Part shown: piece after piece, positions 27,012 to 37,388 of the stretch
Layout of the letters: every line of letters starts with the position of its first letter
Position numbering within the stretch: position 1 is the first letter of the stretch
Translations under genes and position numbers: made by a program
The notes under the pieces: generated by a model
The model's input: only the letters and a program-made list of their open reading frames with translations
Told to the model about the DNA's origin: nothing
Databases searched by the model: none
Assembly (NCBI RefSeq): GCF_017874215.1
Contig: NZ_JAGGLB010000005.1
Coordinates: forward strand, 62,001-126,000
DNA length: 64,000 nt
From: Paenibacillus eucommiae
GTDB taxonomy: Bacteria > Bacillota > Bacilli > Paenibacillales > NBRC-103111
Reading direction: 5' to 3'

Positions 27012-28460
27012 ATGAATCCGCAAGATAAAAGACACAGGAGCGGGGCGCACATATGGCAATCTGCCAAGTTTAGAATTTTATTAGTGGGAGTGTTTCTTGC
27101 TGCTTTTCTAGCTGTAATTGTTTTTGTGCAGCTTCCTGCCAATGCACCCGCACCTGCGCCTGCGGCCGGTGGGACGGGTGAGACAGGGACAGTCGATCAA
27201 CAGCAGGAGCCATCACCAACGGTGGCAGTAGTCAAAAAAGTAATGGTCGATTTCCACATGCAGGATCTCCAACACGGTTGGATTAAATATACAGATAGTG
27301 CTGCAGCAACGGAAGACGGGGGAGCAAATTGGCTGGATATGGCCCCTGAGCAGATGGAACAGCTTGCAGCCGATGGCAGCTGGCAGCTGGAGATGGCTGA
27401 TTGGTTTCAGGCTGTGGAGCCACCGCGTACTGTAAGCTTTCAAGCCAAGGAGTTTGAGGTGAAGAAAGCACAGTTCCTTACGGATCGCATAGGTTGGGCG
27501 CTGGTAAGTCATGCTGATCATCCGGAGGGGTCTCTGTTAGTGACAACAGATGGCGGAGCAACCTGGGTGGATGGAGCGAAACCTGAAGGAGCGGCACCTG
27601 AGATTGCGGCACAATTGCAAGCCGAAAGCCAGCGCATAGACGATATGAAGCGGGAAGCCGCCTATTACTCAGCAGAAGGAACAGCGAAGGAAGCGATTCG
27701 CTCTGACTGGACCCTCCTGCCTGCGGCAGCTGCCCCGGGAGATGTGGTGCTTGTGAGGCATAAGGAAGCGGGAGAGGTCGTCTGGGAAGGGAAGACTTAT
27801 ACGCTTAAGCCCTTTGGCTCCGGATACTTTACCTATGTGCCGATTTCGATGAGTGCCAAACCCGGACAGTATCCGATTGGCGATCAGCTTTTGACCATTA
27901 AGGAGAAAAAGTTTGAAACCCAATATCTCAAGGTAACGAAGCAAATGGAGAGCATGAAGCAGGAAACGGATAAAATTAATGCGGATCAGAAAAAGATCGA
28001 TCTGGCACGCAGCAGCTCCGCACCGGAGTTTCTATTTTCCGAGCCCTTCATTCAGCCTATCGAAGGTATTTTGACGACGCCGTTTGGCTATACACGTTAT
28101 GTAAATGGCAAGCTGGACAGCTCGCATCGCGCTATCGACCTTGCAGCGAAGGAAGGAACGCCTATTAAGGCGACTAACGATGGGATCGTGGCCTTAGCCG
28201 AGCTCCTGTACCTGACGGGGAACGCCATTTATTTGGATCATGGAATGGGCTTGTTCTCGCAATATGCTCATTTATCTGAGCTGAAAGTGAAGCCTGGAGA
28301 TAAAGTGAAAAAAGGTGACATTATAGGACTTGTCGGCACTACTGGATTTTCTACAGGCCCCCACCTGCATTTTACATTCTGGGCGCATAATGTTCCTGTA
28401 AACCCGAATCTGTTTTTTGATTCTTCTCCTTTTTTGTGGCTTTTGAAGCGCTCATCCTGA
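27012..28460 (+). CDS. Membrane-anchored M23 metallopeptidase
   Basis: The 482-residue protein has one N-terminal membrane segment ([20 protein letters not shown]) and a Pro/Ala-rich stretch. The middle has two BNR-like motifs (TEDGGANW and TTDGGATW). A short coiled coil follows (near residues 310-330), then a C-terminal LytM/M23 domain with zinc ligands in SHRAIDLA and GPHLHF. It would cleave peptidoglycan crosslinks or peptides outside the membrane. GGGAGAAG precedes ATG 27012. The BNR-type region upstream of the peptidase is unusual and may be a binding module. Confidence 0.87.
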   Translation: MNPQDKRHRSGAHIWQSAKFRILLVGVFLAAFLAVIVFVQLPANAPAPAPAAGGTGETGTVDQQQEPSPTVAVVKKVMVDFHMQDLQHGWIKYTDSAAATEDGGANWLDMAPEQMEQLAADGSWQLEMADWFQAVEPPRTVSFQAKEFEVKKAQFLTDRIGWALVSHADHPEGSLLVTTDGGATWVDGAKPEGAAPEIAAQLQAESQRIDDMKREAAYYSAEGTAKEAIRSDWTLLPAAAAPGDVVLVRHKEAGEVVWEGKTYTLKPFGSGYFTYVPISMSAKPGQYPIGDQLLTIKEKKFETQYLKVTKQMESMKQETDKINADQKKIDLARSSSAPEFLFSEPFIQPIEGILTTPFGYTRYVNGKLDSSHRAIDLAAKEGTPIKATNDGIVALAELLYLTGNAIYLDHGMGLFSQYAHLSELKVKPGDKVKKGDIIGLVGTTGFSTGPHLHFTFWAHNVPVNPNLFFDSSPFLWLLKRSS

Positions 28461-28478
28461 GAGGGGTGGGTGCTTTTT
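28447..28478 (+). terminator. Terminator overlapping the M23 stop codon
   Basis: AGCGCTCATCCT (28447-28458) pairs with GGGGTGGGTGCT (28463-28474) around a GAGA loop, with several G-U pairs, followed by four T residues. Confidence 0.7.
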
Positions 28479-28581
28479 CCATGAATCGAAGAATTTGTAT
28501 AATGGTAAGAATATGTTTATATTGAATTCATATAGGTGTGATACAGTGTTACCAGAGTTAAGCAGAAGGAGTGAAAAAAGT

Positions 28582-30399
28582 ATGAAAGAAAATGTCCAGT
28601 CCGGCTCCCCGTCGGGTTCAGAGCCCAATTCCAAGTCTGGACGCCGCACAGGTTCTTTAAAGCCATTTATCCGTCTTATCCGAGAAACGAATCCGCCCAA
28701 GCTGATGCTGGGTATCGCTTTGTTTATGAGTGTCGTGACGACACTGGTCAGCCTGGTCATTCCACTTTTCACCAAAAATCTGGTGGACAGCTTTTCCATC
28801 TCATCGATTAAACCAGCACAAATTGCCTTGATTATCGGGATCTTTATCGCACAAGCGATCGCTGGCGGGGTATCCATCTATTTGCTGAATCATGTGGGGC
28901 AGAGTGTGGTAGCAAACCTGAGAGACCGCTTGTGGAAAAAGCTGCTCATCCTGCCTGTTCCCTATTTTGATAATAATCTGACGGGTGAGACAGTAAGCAG
29001 GATGACGAATGACACAGCAGTGGTCAAGGGGCTTATTACTGATAATTTAACTAATTTCATAGGCGGTATTATTTCTATTGTTGGGGCTGTTACGATCCTC
29101 TTGTTTCTCGATTGGAGAATGACGCTGATTATGCTGACTGCTGTGCCGCTCTCAATGCTGATTCTTGTACCCTTGGGACGTCAAATGCACCGGATATCCA
29201 AAGGCTTGCAGGATGAGACCGCGCGGTTCACAGGTATTTTGAGTCAAGTGTTATCGGAAATCCGTCTGGTGAAGGCGTCGAATGCAGAAGCCAATGAATA
29301 TACCAGCGGCAAAAAGGGGATTACTAATCTCTTTCAATTCGGGCTAAAAGAGGCGAGAGTCCAGGCTGTAATCGGGCCTTTGATTTCTTTTGTGCTTATG
29401 ATGCTGCTTGTCGTTATTATTGGATATGGCGGAGTCCGGGTGTCTTCAGGCGCGTTAACTGCTGGGGATCTTGTTGCATTCATTTTGTATTTGATTCAGA
29501 TTATTATGCCTATGAGCCAGTTGACGATGTTTTTCACCCAGCTGCAGAAAGCAATCGGCGCAACGGAAAGAATCATTTCGACGCTTCACTCGGAAGAAGA
29601 GGATCACGCCTCTGGGCGGGAGTTTGAGAATGCTTTCCAGCCAATGAAGCTTGAGCATGTTACGTTTGCTTATGAGAATGGTGAAACTGTGCTGGAGGAT
29701 TTGAATTTTACTGTAGAGCCGGGCAAGGTGACGGCTGTTGTAGGCCCAAGCGGCGGCGGCAAAACGACCTTGTTTTCACTTGTGGAAAGATTCTACAAGC
29801 CTGTCAGCGGCACGATTCAAATGGGTACAGATCCGATCGATGCGTACTCACTGCAATCCTGGAGAAGCCAAATCGGCTACGTTTCCCAGGAAAGTCCGCT
29901 GACTGCAGGTACAATCCGGGAGAACATTATATACGGTACGAACAGAACGGTCACCCAGGCAGAGCTGGAGTATGCGGCCAATATGGCTTATGCCGATATT
30001 TTTATCAACGAATTGCCGGATAAATATGACACGGAAGTAGGAGAACGGGGCATCAAGCTGTCAGGCGGCCAGCGGCAGAGGATCAGCATTGCCCGCGCAC
30101 TGCTCAGAGATCCTAAGATTCTGATGCTCGACGAAGCCACATCCAGTCTGGACAGCCAATCCGAGCTTGCGGTACAGAATGCCTTGAAAAACCTGATGAA
30201 TGGCAGGACCACTCTTGTCATCGCACACCGACTTTCTACCGTGGTGGATGCGGATCAAATTATTTTCATCGAAAAGGGAAAAATCACAGGCAGAGGCACG
30301 CATGAGGAGCTTTTCCAAACCCATAAAATGTACCATGAATTTGCTACACAGCAGCTGCGGATAAAGGAGCATCAGTTTGAAGGTGCTGCCGAATCGTGA
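28582..30399 (+). CDS. ABC exporter, fused membrane and ATPase domains
   Basis: I choose ATG 28582 because AAGGAG lies 10 bases upstream; the frame is open from 28495 but a -10-like TATAAT overlaps that start. The 605-residue protein is a half-transporter: six helices (about residues 40-320), then an ATPase with Walker [10 protein letters not shown], signature LSGGQRQR, Walker [11 protein letters not shown] and the H-loop in IAHRLSTV. It resembles BmrA/MsbA-type homodimeric multidrug or lipid exporters. The substrate cannot be read from the sequence. Confidence 0.9.
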   Translation: MKENVQSGSPSGSEPNSKSGRRTGSLKPFIRLIRETNPPKLMLGIALFMSVVTTLVSLVIPLFTKNLVDSFSISSIKPAQIALIIGIFIAQAIAGGVSIYLLNHVGQSVVANLRDRLWKKLLILPVPYFDNNLTGETVSRMTNDTAVVKGLITDNLTNFIGGIISIVGAVTILLFLDWRMTLIMLTAVPLSMLILVPLGRQMHRISKGLQDETARFTGILSQVLSEIRLVKASNAEANEYTSGKKGITNLFQFGLKEARVQAVIGPLISFVLMMLLVVIIGYGGVRVSSGALTAGDLVAFILYLIQIIMPMSQLTMFFTQLQKAIGATERIISTLHSEEEDHASGREFENAFQPMKLEHVTFAYENGETVLEDLNFTVEPGKVTAVVGPSGGGKTTLFSLVERFYKPVSGTIQMGTDPIDAYSLQSWRSQIGYVSQESPLTAGTIRENIIYGTNRTVTQAELEYAANMAYADIFINELPDKYDTEVGERGIKLSGGQRQRISIARALLRDPKILMLDEATSSLDSQSELAVQNALKNLMNGRTTLVIAHRLSTVVDADQIIFIEKGKITGRGTHEELFQTHKMYHEFATQQLRIKEHQFEGAAES

Positions 30400-30423
30400 T
30401 TTAACAGCCTCCTCTTTGGGTAA
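30399..30423 (+). promoter_or_regulatory. SigB-like promoter of csbD-type gene
   Basis: ATTTAA (30399-30404), 13 bp, then GGGTAA (30418-30423) resembles the Bacillus SigB consensus GTTTAA-N12-14-GGGTAT. CsbD is a SigB-controlled gene in Bacillus subtilis. It overlaps the stop codon of the ABC exporter. Confidence 0.45.
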
Positions 30424-30468
30424 TAACTAGCGTACAACGTTCTCACCAAAATAAGAGGAGTGATGACA

Positions 30469-30672
30469 ATGGACAGCAACATTTTTAAAGGAAAATGGAA
30501 GCAGATAAAAGGCGAAACCCAGAAACAGTGGGGGAAGCTGACGGACGACGATATGGACGTTATTAATGGCGAGAAGGAAAAGCTTATCGGCAAGCTGCAG
30601 GAGCGTTACGGTTACGCCAAGGACGAGGCAGAGAAAGAATATTCGAACTGGTCTTCCAGCCAGAAGGTGTAG
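30469..30672 (+). CDS. CsbD-family stress protein
   Basis: The 67-residue hydrophilic protein (NIFKGKWKQIKGETQKQWGK, then IGKLQERYGYAKDEAEKE) is a clear CsbD family member. ATG 30469 has AGAGGAG 8 bases upstream; the in-frame GTG at 30460 overlaps that site. CsbD proteins are general-stress-induced and of unknown biochemical function. It stands 3 bases before the DUF2188 gene, so the two form a small stress operon, and a SigB-like promoter lies upstream. Confidence 0.93.
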   Translation: MDSNIFKGKWKQIKGETQKQWGKLTDDDMDVINGEKEKLIGKLQERYGYAKDEAEKEYSNWSSSQKV

Positions 30673-30675
30673 TAT

Positions 30676-31203
30676 ATGCCTTGGACAAAAAGGGATTACC
30701 CGCCTTCACTGAAAAATTTCGAGCCTCGTCTAAGAAATAAAGCCGTAGAAATTGCGAATGCCCTGCTGGAAGAGGGCTATGAAGAAGGCCGGGCGATTGC
30801 CATCGCAACGGCTCAAGCGAAGGAATGGGATGACAATCATCCTGACCATTCGGACTCTTCGGATCATTCAGATCGATCAGATCATTCCGATGAGCGCAAA
30901 AAGCACTCGCAGAGCAGTAAAGACGATCATGATGGAGCAAACAGTGGCAACAGCAGTAACAGTAGGAATAGTGCCAGCAGTGGCAACAGTAATGAGATGA
31001 GAAGATCTGAAGGGCCCATTCATGTTGTGCCTCACGACAAGAAATGGGCCATCAAAGCGGAAGGCTCGGCAGAGCCTGAGCATATAACGGATACCAAGGC
31101 CGAAGCTGTGGAAAAAGCGAAGAAGCTGGCCTCTGACGCCAACCAAAGCGCTATTATCCACCGCCAGAATGGTACCGTAGAAACCTCACATAACTATAAA
31201 TAG
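30676..31203 (+). CDS. DUF2188 protein with Ser/Asp/His-rich linker
   Basis: The 175-residue protein has three parts. The N-terminus (PWTKRDYPPSLKNFEPRLRN and EGYEEGRAIAIATAQAKEW) resembles YdaT-like stress proteins. A low-complexity linker (about residues 55-110) has repeated SDHSD-type and NSxNS-type units. The C-terminus is a DUF2188 domain (IHVVPHDKKWAIKAEGS, AEAVEKAKKLA, IIHRQNGTVE). AGAAGG just before the CsbD stop serves as ribosome binding site. Function unknown. The linker is repetitive at DNA level and likely length-variable between strains. Confidence 0.85.
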   Translation: MPWTKRDYPPSLKNFEPRLRNKAVEIANALLEEGYEEGRAIAIATAQAKEWDDNHPDHSDSSDHSDRSDHSDERKKHSQSSKDDHDGANSGNSSNSRNSASSGNSNEMRRSEGPIHVVPHDKKWAIKAEGSAEPEHITDTKAEAVEKAKKLASDANQSAIIHRQNGTVETSHNYK

Positions 31204-31215
31204 CCCATGCGGCGA

Positions 31216-31289
31216 ATATCGATGTTTTTCATTGTTAAGTGATGGGAATCCCGATACTTTGGCGCGATAGTGATGTTTTTCATCGTTAA
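31216..31289 (+). repeat. Paired-palindrome element, copy 2
   Basis: Palindromes lie at 31216-31238 and 31267-31289, both with TTTTT loops, exactly 51 bp between starts. The left arms have diverged (ATATCGATG and ATAGTGATG); most inner changes keep G-U pairing. It begins 13 bases after the DUF2188 stop. Confidence 0.75.
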
Positions 31290-31504
31290 AAAGACTTTGG
31301 GGACGGGACGACTCACACGAGAGCGTAGGTCATAGTCCAGATCGCCGCCAGTTCACAGTCTAGGTCACTGCCCAGATGACAGATCAGATCGCAGATCACT
31401 GGTCACTGGTCACTGGGATCATCGGTCACAAGGTTCACAGGTCGAGTCGTAATTCATAGGGGGCTGATTGAAGCCTCCTCCCTAAATTAAAGCTAATTTA
31501 AGAG

Positions 31505-31545
31505 AAACAAGCGTTCATAAGGTGTGCACGCTTGTTTATTTTGTA
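31505..31545 (+). terminator. Hairpin with T-rich tail
   Basis: AAACAAGCGT (31505-31514) and ACGCTTGTTT (31528-31537) pair perfectly and are followed by ATTTTG. It may end the CsbD/DUF2188 transcript. Confidence 0.6.
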
Positions 31546-31554
31546 CGTCAGGAA

Positions 31555-31925
31555 GTACAGGTTTTTGGGGATGTCTTGAGTGAAAAGTCTTCAATTATGC
31601 AGTGTAGCAGTGCAGCTTTGTTACTTTGCAGCATTGCAGCTTCGCTGTGATGATGTACTCATTACTACCATTCATTCTCCAAGGAAGCAGTTAGGAAGCG
31701 CAGTTTTTCCATATCGTCACTATCCCTTTTCCTCAGAAAAGCCACCTCTGATGGCTGTCCGTTTTGGTTTTCGTGTGATTGTAGCTGTGAGAGCCACGAG
31801 AGGTGAACGGGTGTGGGTGGAGGAGCGATAGTGTCCGCATTTAAAGATTTGTTCCTACAGTGGCTGGAGCCCAGATTCATTCCCTCCGCAACGCACAACA
31901 TACTCGAACACACACCTCAAAAGAA
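31555..31925. repeat. Long dispersed repeat, copy A
   Basis: The copy shares several blocks with the other three copies: a start like 51728-51800 (GAGTGAAAA, CAGTGTAG), a middle (AGGAAGC, CACTATCCCT, CCTCAG, GGCTGTCCGTT), and an end (TTTAAAGATTTGTTCCTAC, then GGCTGGAGCC and CCCTCCGCAACGCAC). The second arm of the internal inverted repeat seen in copy D is missing. Non-coding as far as I can see. Confidence 0.65.
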
Positions 31926-32086
31926 CACACATGGCTGGTGGTCCGTGAGACGTTTGCTATGACTCCCTCTCTTTTCCATAAACTCCTATAGTTCGCTTAA
32001 AATTTACAAGCCGTTAAATTTACTTGACGGGCACGTCGGGCAGCATTTACCATGGGTTCTATCCAGGACCAGTGAGGTGATGCTAG

Positions 32087-33862
32087 TTGAAGATTTTTAA
32101 GCATATGAAAATGTCTATTTTCACAAAGCTGACATTAACCTTTCTCAGTGTTTTGCTGCCTTTTTACGGGATGACGCTTTTTCTTAATCAGAAAGGGTCC
32201 CAAAGCATCAGCAGTGAGATTACGAAGTCCGTGAAGAGCAGGGACGCCTTTTATATGCAAACGCTGGAGCAGGAGATCAAACGGATTTCCCAGCTTTTTT
32301 ATGAATTTGTGGTGGATAAGGATCTTATGCTGATCGGCATATCGGAAAATTTGCATACGGCTGATCTTCAAGACAAGGTGAAGGCTATGCAGAAACGTTT
32401 GCAAATGGTTAAAGCCTCCAGCGTCTATGTGGAAAAACCGATGATTTATTTTCCTCTTATGAACCGGATGATGACCCCGAGTGATATGCCTGATTACGAC
32501 AAGCTGCAAAATCAGGATGAGGTGGACAGGCTGTCGAGGAATGTAGATCCGAGCCGTTTGATCCAGCTGAAGGATGGCCGTTTGTTTATGAGCCTGCGTT
32601 ATCCGATGAACACGAATTTTGAGCGCACGCCCTTGTTTGTCGTGATGATGGAGCTTTCGACCGTTCAATTACAAGATAGTCTGAGGAACGTTGTCAGCCC
32701 AGAGCAGGGGAATTCTCTACTGGTCCATACGACGGAAAACTGGATGCTTTCTACTGTCCAGGATCAAGTTCTTTTAGAGGATTTGAAAGCGCTATCCGAG
32801 GCTGAGAGGCCAAAAGATGTTCTTTCTGGCGCGGGCTCCGTTAAGCTCGATAAGACCAAGTATTGGGAATCCTACATCAAATCGGTCCCGTTAAACCTGA
32901 CTCTTTTTGTATATATCCCGGATGAAAAGGTGCTCGGCGTATTAAGAAGCTATGAGAAATGGGTATGGGTCATGCTTATCGTGTCCATTGCGATTATTCT
33001 CTTGTTTGCTTTAACGCTGTACCGGATTATTCATAATCCGATGCGGAAGCTGGTATCCGCTTTTCGCAGAGTGGAGCAGGGCCGGTTTATGCCAGTCACG
33101 GAGAAAGCCACAAGGGATGAGTTCCACTACTTGTTTGCGGGCTTCAATCGCATGGTTTCCCAGCTGAACATTTTGATTCATGAGGTGTATGAAAAGGAGA
33201 TCAGGTCTCAACGCTCGGAGCTGAAGCGGCTGCAGGCACAAATTAATCCGCATTTTTTATACAATTGCTTCTTTATTATGGGAGGTTTGATCACAGATAA
33301 GGAATATGGCAAAGCGTATGGATTCGTTCATTATTTGCGTGATTATTATCGTTTTATTACAAGAAATGCGGAAGATCATATTCCGTTGGAAGAAGAAATG
33401 CAGCATGCACAGACGTACATAGATATCCAAACGATATGTTACGGAGACCGCATTGATGTTGAGCTTGAACCGCTTCCTAAGGACCTTGAATCACTTGTGG
33501 TGCCCCGCCTGATCATCCAGCCGCTGATTGAAAATGCTTATAAATACGCACTTAGCTGCCATGCTTCCCAAGGTGAATTATGGATTCATTACAAAATGGA
33601 AGGTGCATGGATGTACATGATGGTGGAGGATAACGGAACAAAGCTCGATGATGCTCAGATTGCTGCTTTGTCCGCGCAGCTTGTGGCAGCAACTTCCCGA
33701 TGGGAGGAATCGACAGGCATAATCAACGTGCACCGCCGCTTACAGATTATGTTCGGCCTGGGCTGCGGCTTAACCTTATCCAGATCACAGCTGGGCGGCT
33801 TATGTGCCAGGATAGCCATCAAACAACAAGATGAATTGGAGGAAGCGCCATGTACCGAATGA
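32087..33862 (+). CDS. YesM-type sensor histidine kinase
   Basis: TTG 32087 follows a GTGAGGTG site. The 591-residue protein has membrane segments at about residues 12-35 and 285-310, an extracellular sensor between them, a HAMP linker (to about 370) and the YesM-type phosphoacceptor block QAQINPHFLYNCF. A GHKL ATPase follows (VPRLIIQPLIENAYKYAL, MVEDNGTKL). It overlaps the response regulator gene by 13 bases. The signal is probably an extracellular oligosaccharide, inferred from the importer and surface glycan protein genes downstream. Confidence 0.93.
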   Translation: MKIFKHMKMSIFTKLTLTFLSVLLPFYGMTLFLNQKGSQSISSEITKSVKSRDAFYMQTLEQEIKRISQLFYEFVVDKDLMLIGISENLHTADLQDKVKAMQKRLQMVKASSVYVEKPMIYFPLMNRMMTPSDMPDYDKLQNQDEVDRLSRNVDPSRLIQLKDGRLFMSLRYPMNTNFERTPLFVVMMELSTVQLQDSLRNVVSPEQGNSLLVHTTENWMLSTVQDQVLLEDLKALSEAERPKDVLSGAGSVKLDKTKYWESYIKSVPLNLTLFVYIPDEKVLGVLRSYEKWVWVMLIVSIAIILLFALTLYRIIHNPMRKLVSAFRRVEQGRFMPVTEKATRDEFHYLFAGFNRMVSQLNILIHEVYEKEIRSQRSELKRLQAQINPHFLYNCFFIMGGLITDKEYGKAYGFVHYLRDYYRFITRNAEDHIPLEEEMQHAQTYIDIQTICYGDRIDVELEPLPKDLESLVVPRLIIQPLIENAYKYALSCHASQGELWIHYKMEGAWMYMMVEDNGTKLDDAQIAALSAQLVAATSRWEESTGIINVHRRLQIMFGLGCGLTLSRSQLGGLCARIAIKQQDELEEAPCTE

Positions 33863-35514
33863 TGATTGTTGATGATCTGCCCATTATTGTGGATCGGCTG
33901 GTCCGATTGTTTGGGGAGCACGAGCTCTTAGAGCTTGAAATGTACAAGGCTTATTCAGCTTTTGAAGCGATGGATATTCTCAAGGAAATCAAGATGGACA
34001 TTGTATTAACCGACATCAAGATGCCGGGGATGGAAGGGATCGAGCTGCTGCATGAGATCCGCAAGTATTGGCCGAAATGCAAAGTGATTTTCTTGACGAG
34101 CTATGATGAATTCCATTATGCGAAAAGCGCGATTTCTGGCGGGGGCTTCGATTTTATTCTCAAGTTCGAGAAGGATGAAGTTATTGTTAAAGCGATTGAA
34201 AAAGCGATTGCGGCCCTTGATGACGAGAATGCCACGATGAAGCTGCTGCACCAGGCCCAAATGCAGAAGAGGCAGGTGATTCCGCTTTTGCAGGAGCAGT
34301 ATTTGCATCATTTGCTATATGGCAAAAGAGTCTCTCTTACTGGCAGGATGGAGGAACAGTTCCGTGAAACAGGGATCCAGCTGCACCATCGTATGCCTGT
34401 ATATATGCTAATGGGCAGAATAGATGGCTGGGCGGCTATCACTGCAATTTCCGACCGCAAGCTGATGTTGTATGCCATTCAAAATATAACTGCAGAGCTG
34501 TTGAACATATCCGTAGCCATGGTGTCTGTAACGCTTGAGGAATCAAAGATATTGTGTCTCATCCAGCCCAAGGAGTGCTCGACCGCATTGATGCAGGTAG
34601 ATCTACCCGAAGAGATATGGGAAAGGACCTTTGCCTTTGTGTTCGGATCACTTGAACGGATTCAATCCACCTGCCGTGATCTGTGCAAGCTGTCGCTTTC
34701 CTTTGTGCTCAGTGAGGCGCCCATACAGTGGAGCCAGCTTCCTGAATCGTTCGATCATCTGCGTTCCCTGTTTCTGCGCCATGCTGGTGCGGGCAAAGAG
34801 ATGAGGCTGACGGATCGTACTCTGGATGTGGATGGATCATCTGCCGCTGCTGTTCAACATAAATTGCAAAGCTTTAAGGTGAAAAAGATTGAGCTGCTTG
34901 GCCGGTTTCTAGGGAACGGAGCGAAGCCGGAATTTGACCAGCTGTATGAGGAAATTATGAACGATACTGCCCAGCAAGCCGTCTCAGGCTTCTTGAAGCT
35001 GGAGGTCTATCACTCGCTGGCTTCCGTATTTTTATCCTATTTCCGCCTTCATCCCTTGGACCCTTCTGTATTTGCTAAAGTGGAGCTGGAAAAACTGACA
35101 CACGCGAACCCGGATTTGTCTTGGGAGGAAATGAAAGATTATTTCGCCCGTTTGGCGGATCATATCTTTGAGCATAAAGCGGAGATTAGGGAGCCCGGCA
35201 AAGAAAACATTATTTTATGGCTGAACGATCATATCGAGAAGCATATTGCTGAGGATTTATCGCTGACCCGGCTCGCGGAGGCGGTCCATTTAAATCCGGT
35301 TTATCTGTCACGCTTGTACATGCAAACGGCTGGCATCGGCATTTCCGATTATGTGAATCTGTGCCGGATGGATAAAGCGAAGGGGCTGCTGAAAAACACC
35401 CACTGCAAAATATACGAAATTGCCGAACAGGTCGGGTATGATTCGGTGTTGTCCTTCATTCGTTTTTTCAAAAAACAAATGAACATGACGCCTCAGGAGT
35501 ACCGGGATTTATGA
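33850..35514 (+). CDS. YesN-type response regulator, receiver plus AraC HTH
   Basis: The receiver domain occupies residues 1-120 with acidic pocket MIVDD, phosphoacceptor Asp in IVLTDIKMPG, and later the switch residues in FLTSYDEF. The Lys finger region reads DFILKFEKDE rather than the usual KP. A 300-residue middle region of unclear fold leads to an AraC double HTH at about 460-554 (LSLTRLAEAVHLNPVYLSRL, GYDSVLSFIRFFKKQ). It overlaps the kinase gene, so the pair is co-translated, and it probably activates the operon from 35629. Confidence 0.93.
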   Translation: MYRMMIVDDLPIIVDRLVRLFGEHELLELEMYKAYSAFEAMDILKEIKMDIVLTDIKMPGMEGIELLHEIRKYWPKCKVIFLTSYDEFHYAKSAISGGGFDFILKFEKDEVIVKAIEKAIAALDDENATMKLLHQAQMQKRQVIPLLQEQYLHHLLYGKRVSLTGRMEEQFRETGIQLHHRMPVYMLMGRIDGWAAITAISDRKLMLYAIQNITAELLNISVAMVSVTLEESKILCLIQPKECSTALMQVDLPEEIWERTFAFVFGSLERIQSTCRDLCKLSLSFVLSEAPIQWSQLPESFDHLRSLFLRHAGAGKEMRLTDRTLDVDGSSAAAVQHKLQSFKVKKIELLGRFLGNGAKPEFDQLYEEIMNDTAQQAVSGFLKLEVYHSLASVFLSYFRLHPLDPSVFAKVELEKLTHANPDLSWEEMKDYFARLADHIFEHKAEIREPGKENIILWLNDHIEKHIAEDLSLTRLAEAVHLNPVYLSRLYMQTAGIGISDYVNLCRMDKAKGLLKNTHCKIYEIAEQVGYDSVLSFIRFFKKQMNMTPQEYRDL

Positions 35515-35628
35515 AGAAGTATATAAATGCATATAAAAGTAGGGGAATGCATGTAGAAGCAAAGCCCTTTCAATCGATATACTTAACATGTGATAACTTA
35601 AGCCGAGAATATAGTAGGGGGAAAAGAG

Positions 35629-37344
35629 ATGGGATCTGTTACGGCAAAAAGAGTCATGTTCTCCTGCTTGATCCTGCTCCTTCTCGTTGCAGCTGCATGC
35701 AGCCGCTCCGGGGGAGATAAGCAGGAGAGCAGCGGATCGTCGCAGCCAGCGGAAACGACGGGCTCTGACAACATGCTGAATCCGATGGATATGAATGCCA
35801 AGTATGACCCTCCAGTTACGATAACAACGATTAGAGCCAAGAATGAAAGTATGTTTTTTCATCCTGATGAAAGTATGGATCACAATGCCATCTATGATGC
35901 CTATCTAAGAGATCTCGGCATTATTATCAAAAATGACTGGGTGGTGGACGGAAAGGAATACGATCAAAAGCTGAAAATCAGCATTGCCTCTGACAACCTG
36001 CCGGATTTCTTTCTGGTGTCTGCCGCGGACCTGCCTCAGTTAATCGAATCCGATATGGTCATGGATTTGACGGAGGCCTACGAACAGTTCGCTTCTGACA
36101 AAACCAAAGAAGTGCTGATGGCAGATGGCGGCAAGCAAATGAAGACGGCTACATTTGGCGGCAAGCTGATGGCCATCCCGCAAACCAGCAGCCCTTTTGG
36201 GACAGCTGAGCTGGTCTGGCTTCGCAACGACTGGCTGCGGGAAATGAAGCTGCCTGAGCCCAAGACGATGCAGGACTTATTGAAGATTTCCGAGGCATTT
36301 GCGTCGAGAGATTCGGGTGGCAAAGGCAAAGTATTCGGTATGGCTTTAAACAAGGAAGATATCAGCGTGCCAACCGGCTTTTTTAATGGCTTTTTTAACG
36401 GTTATCATGCTTATCCTACCCAGTGGGTGAAAGATGAAGCGGGCAATCTGGTGTATGGAAGCTTACAGCCCGAGATGAAGACGGCATTGAAGCAGCTGCA
36501 GGACCTCTACAAGGCAGGACAGCTTGATCCCGAGCTTGCTGTAAATGATAGTGCCAAGTCAATGGAAATGGTTGCGAATGACCGTATAGGCTTGATGTTC
36601 GGGGAATTTTGGATGAGTGCGATCATGCAGCAGTCGGTTGTAAAGGATAACAAAGTAACGCAGGACTGGGGCGTCTATCTGCTTCCTTCCATTGACGAGA
36701 AACCGGCATTAACGCAAGTAAGCGCAAGTGTCAACACGTTCTATGTCATTAACAAAAAGGCCAAAAACCCTGATGCTGTTTTTAAATTGCTGAATCACTG
36801 GGTAAATTTACAGACGGAGGGTGAGATTGAGGAAGGGAATCCACGCTCAGTATACACGTTTGGCAGGGAGCTGAAAAGCGTTGGCAAGGAGTTCTGGGCC
36901 ATTAATCCCCTGGTTGTGTTTCTGCAGGATATTTTTATCCAAGGTGGCAAGGAAATTCCGAAAGCCATACAAACAGGGGATGCTTCCGCCATTACCTGGA
37001 GTAACGATCTATTGAGTCGATACGAGGCAGTCAAAAAGTATGATGCAGGCGACACAGCTCTTTGGTTACATGCCAAGATTGCAGGGGAAGGCGGGGGATT
37101 TGCTGGACTGTATGATTACTTTACCCAGGATCGCTACCATTTCGACGAATTTTATGGCCCAGTAACGCCAGTTATTGCCGAGCGGGGAGATTTATTGAAG
37201 ACCAAAGAACAGGAGCTGTTCACGAAGATCATTATGGGCAGCGTGTCGATCGACGAGTTCGACAAATTCATCGGCGAATGGAACAAGCTGGGTGGAGATC
37301 AAATTACCCGGGAAGTGAACGATTGGTACAAGAGTATGAATTGA
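35629..37344 (+). CDS. Extracellular solute-binding lipoprotein, second sugar importer
   Basis: The protein starts MGSVTAKRVMFSCLILLLLV and ends its signal at the lipobox AAAC (Cys near residue 24). The mature 547 residues are a family 1 binding protein of LplA type: PDFFLVSAADLPQLIESDMV, WLRNDWLREMKLPEPKTMQD, DWGVYLLPSID. GGGGGAAAAG precedes ATG 35629. Two permease genes follow within 45 bases. It is larger than the first-locus homologue and not closely related, so the two importers probably carry different glycans. Confidence 0.92.
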   Translation: MGSVTAKRVMFSCLILLLLVAAACSRSGGDKQESSGSSQPAETTGSDNMLNPMDMNAKYDPPVTITTIRAKNESMFFHPDESMDHNAIYDAYLRDLGIIIKNDWVVDGKEYDQKLKISIASDNLPDFFLVSAADLPQLIESDMVMDLTEAYEQFASDKTKEVLMADGGKQMKTATFGGKLMAIPQTSSPFGTAELVWLRNDWLREMKLPEPKTMQDLLKISEAFASRDSGGKGKVFGMALNKEDISVPTGFFNGFFNGYHAYPTQWVKDEAGNLVYGSLQPEMKTALKQLQDLYKAGQLDPELAVNDSAKSMEMVANDRIGLMFGEFWMSAIMQQSVVKDNKVTQDWGVYLLPSIDEKPALTQVSASVNTFYVINKKAKNPDAVFKLLNHWVNLQTEGEIEEGNPRSVYTFGRELKSVGKEFWAINPLVVFLQDIFIQGGKEIPKAIQTGDASAITWSNDLLSRYEAVKKYDAGDTALWLHAKIAGEGGGFAGLYDYFTQDRYHFDEFYGPVTPVIAERGDLLKTKEQELFTKIIMGSVSIDEFDKFIGEWNKLGGDQITREVNDWYKSMN

Positions 37345-37388
37345 TAGAAGTGAAACTAAGATAAATCTATTAGAAGGGGGATGCAGGG

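Larger units (their letters stand above)
31204..32086. other. Intergenic region rich in repeats, 883 bp
   Basis: It contains a paired-palindrome element, short GATCACTGGTCACTGGTCAC-type direct repeats (about 31385-31425), a terminator-like hairpin at 31505-31545 and a copy of the long dispersed repeat (31555-31925). A possible -35 (TTGACG near 32023) lies before the kinase gene. I see no convincing gene; an 83-codon frame at 31580-31831 falls within the repeat. Confidence 0.6.

Noticed and set aside
31580..31831. 83-codon + strand frame
   Set aside because: It lies inside dispersed repeat copy A and is not conserved as a frame in the other copies.
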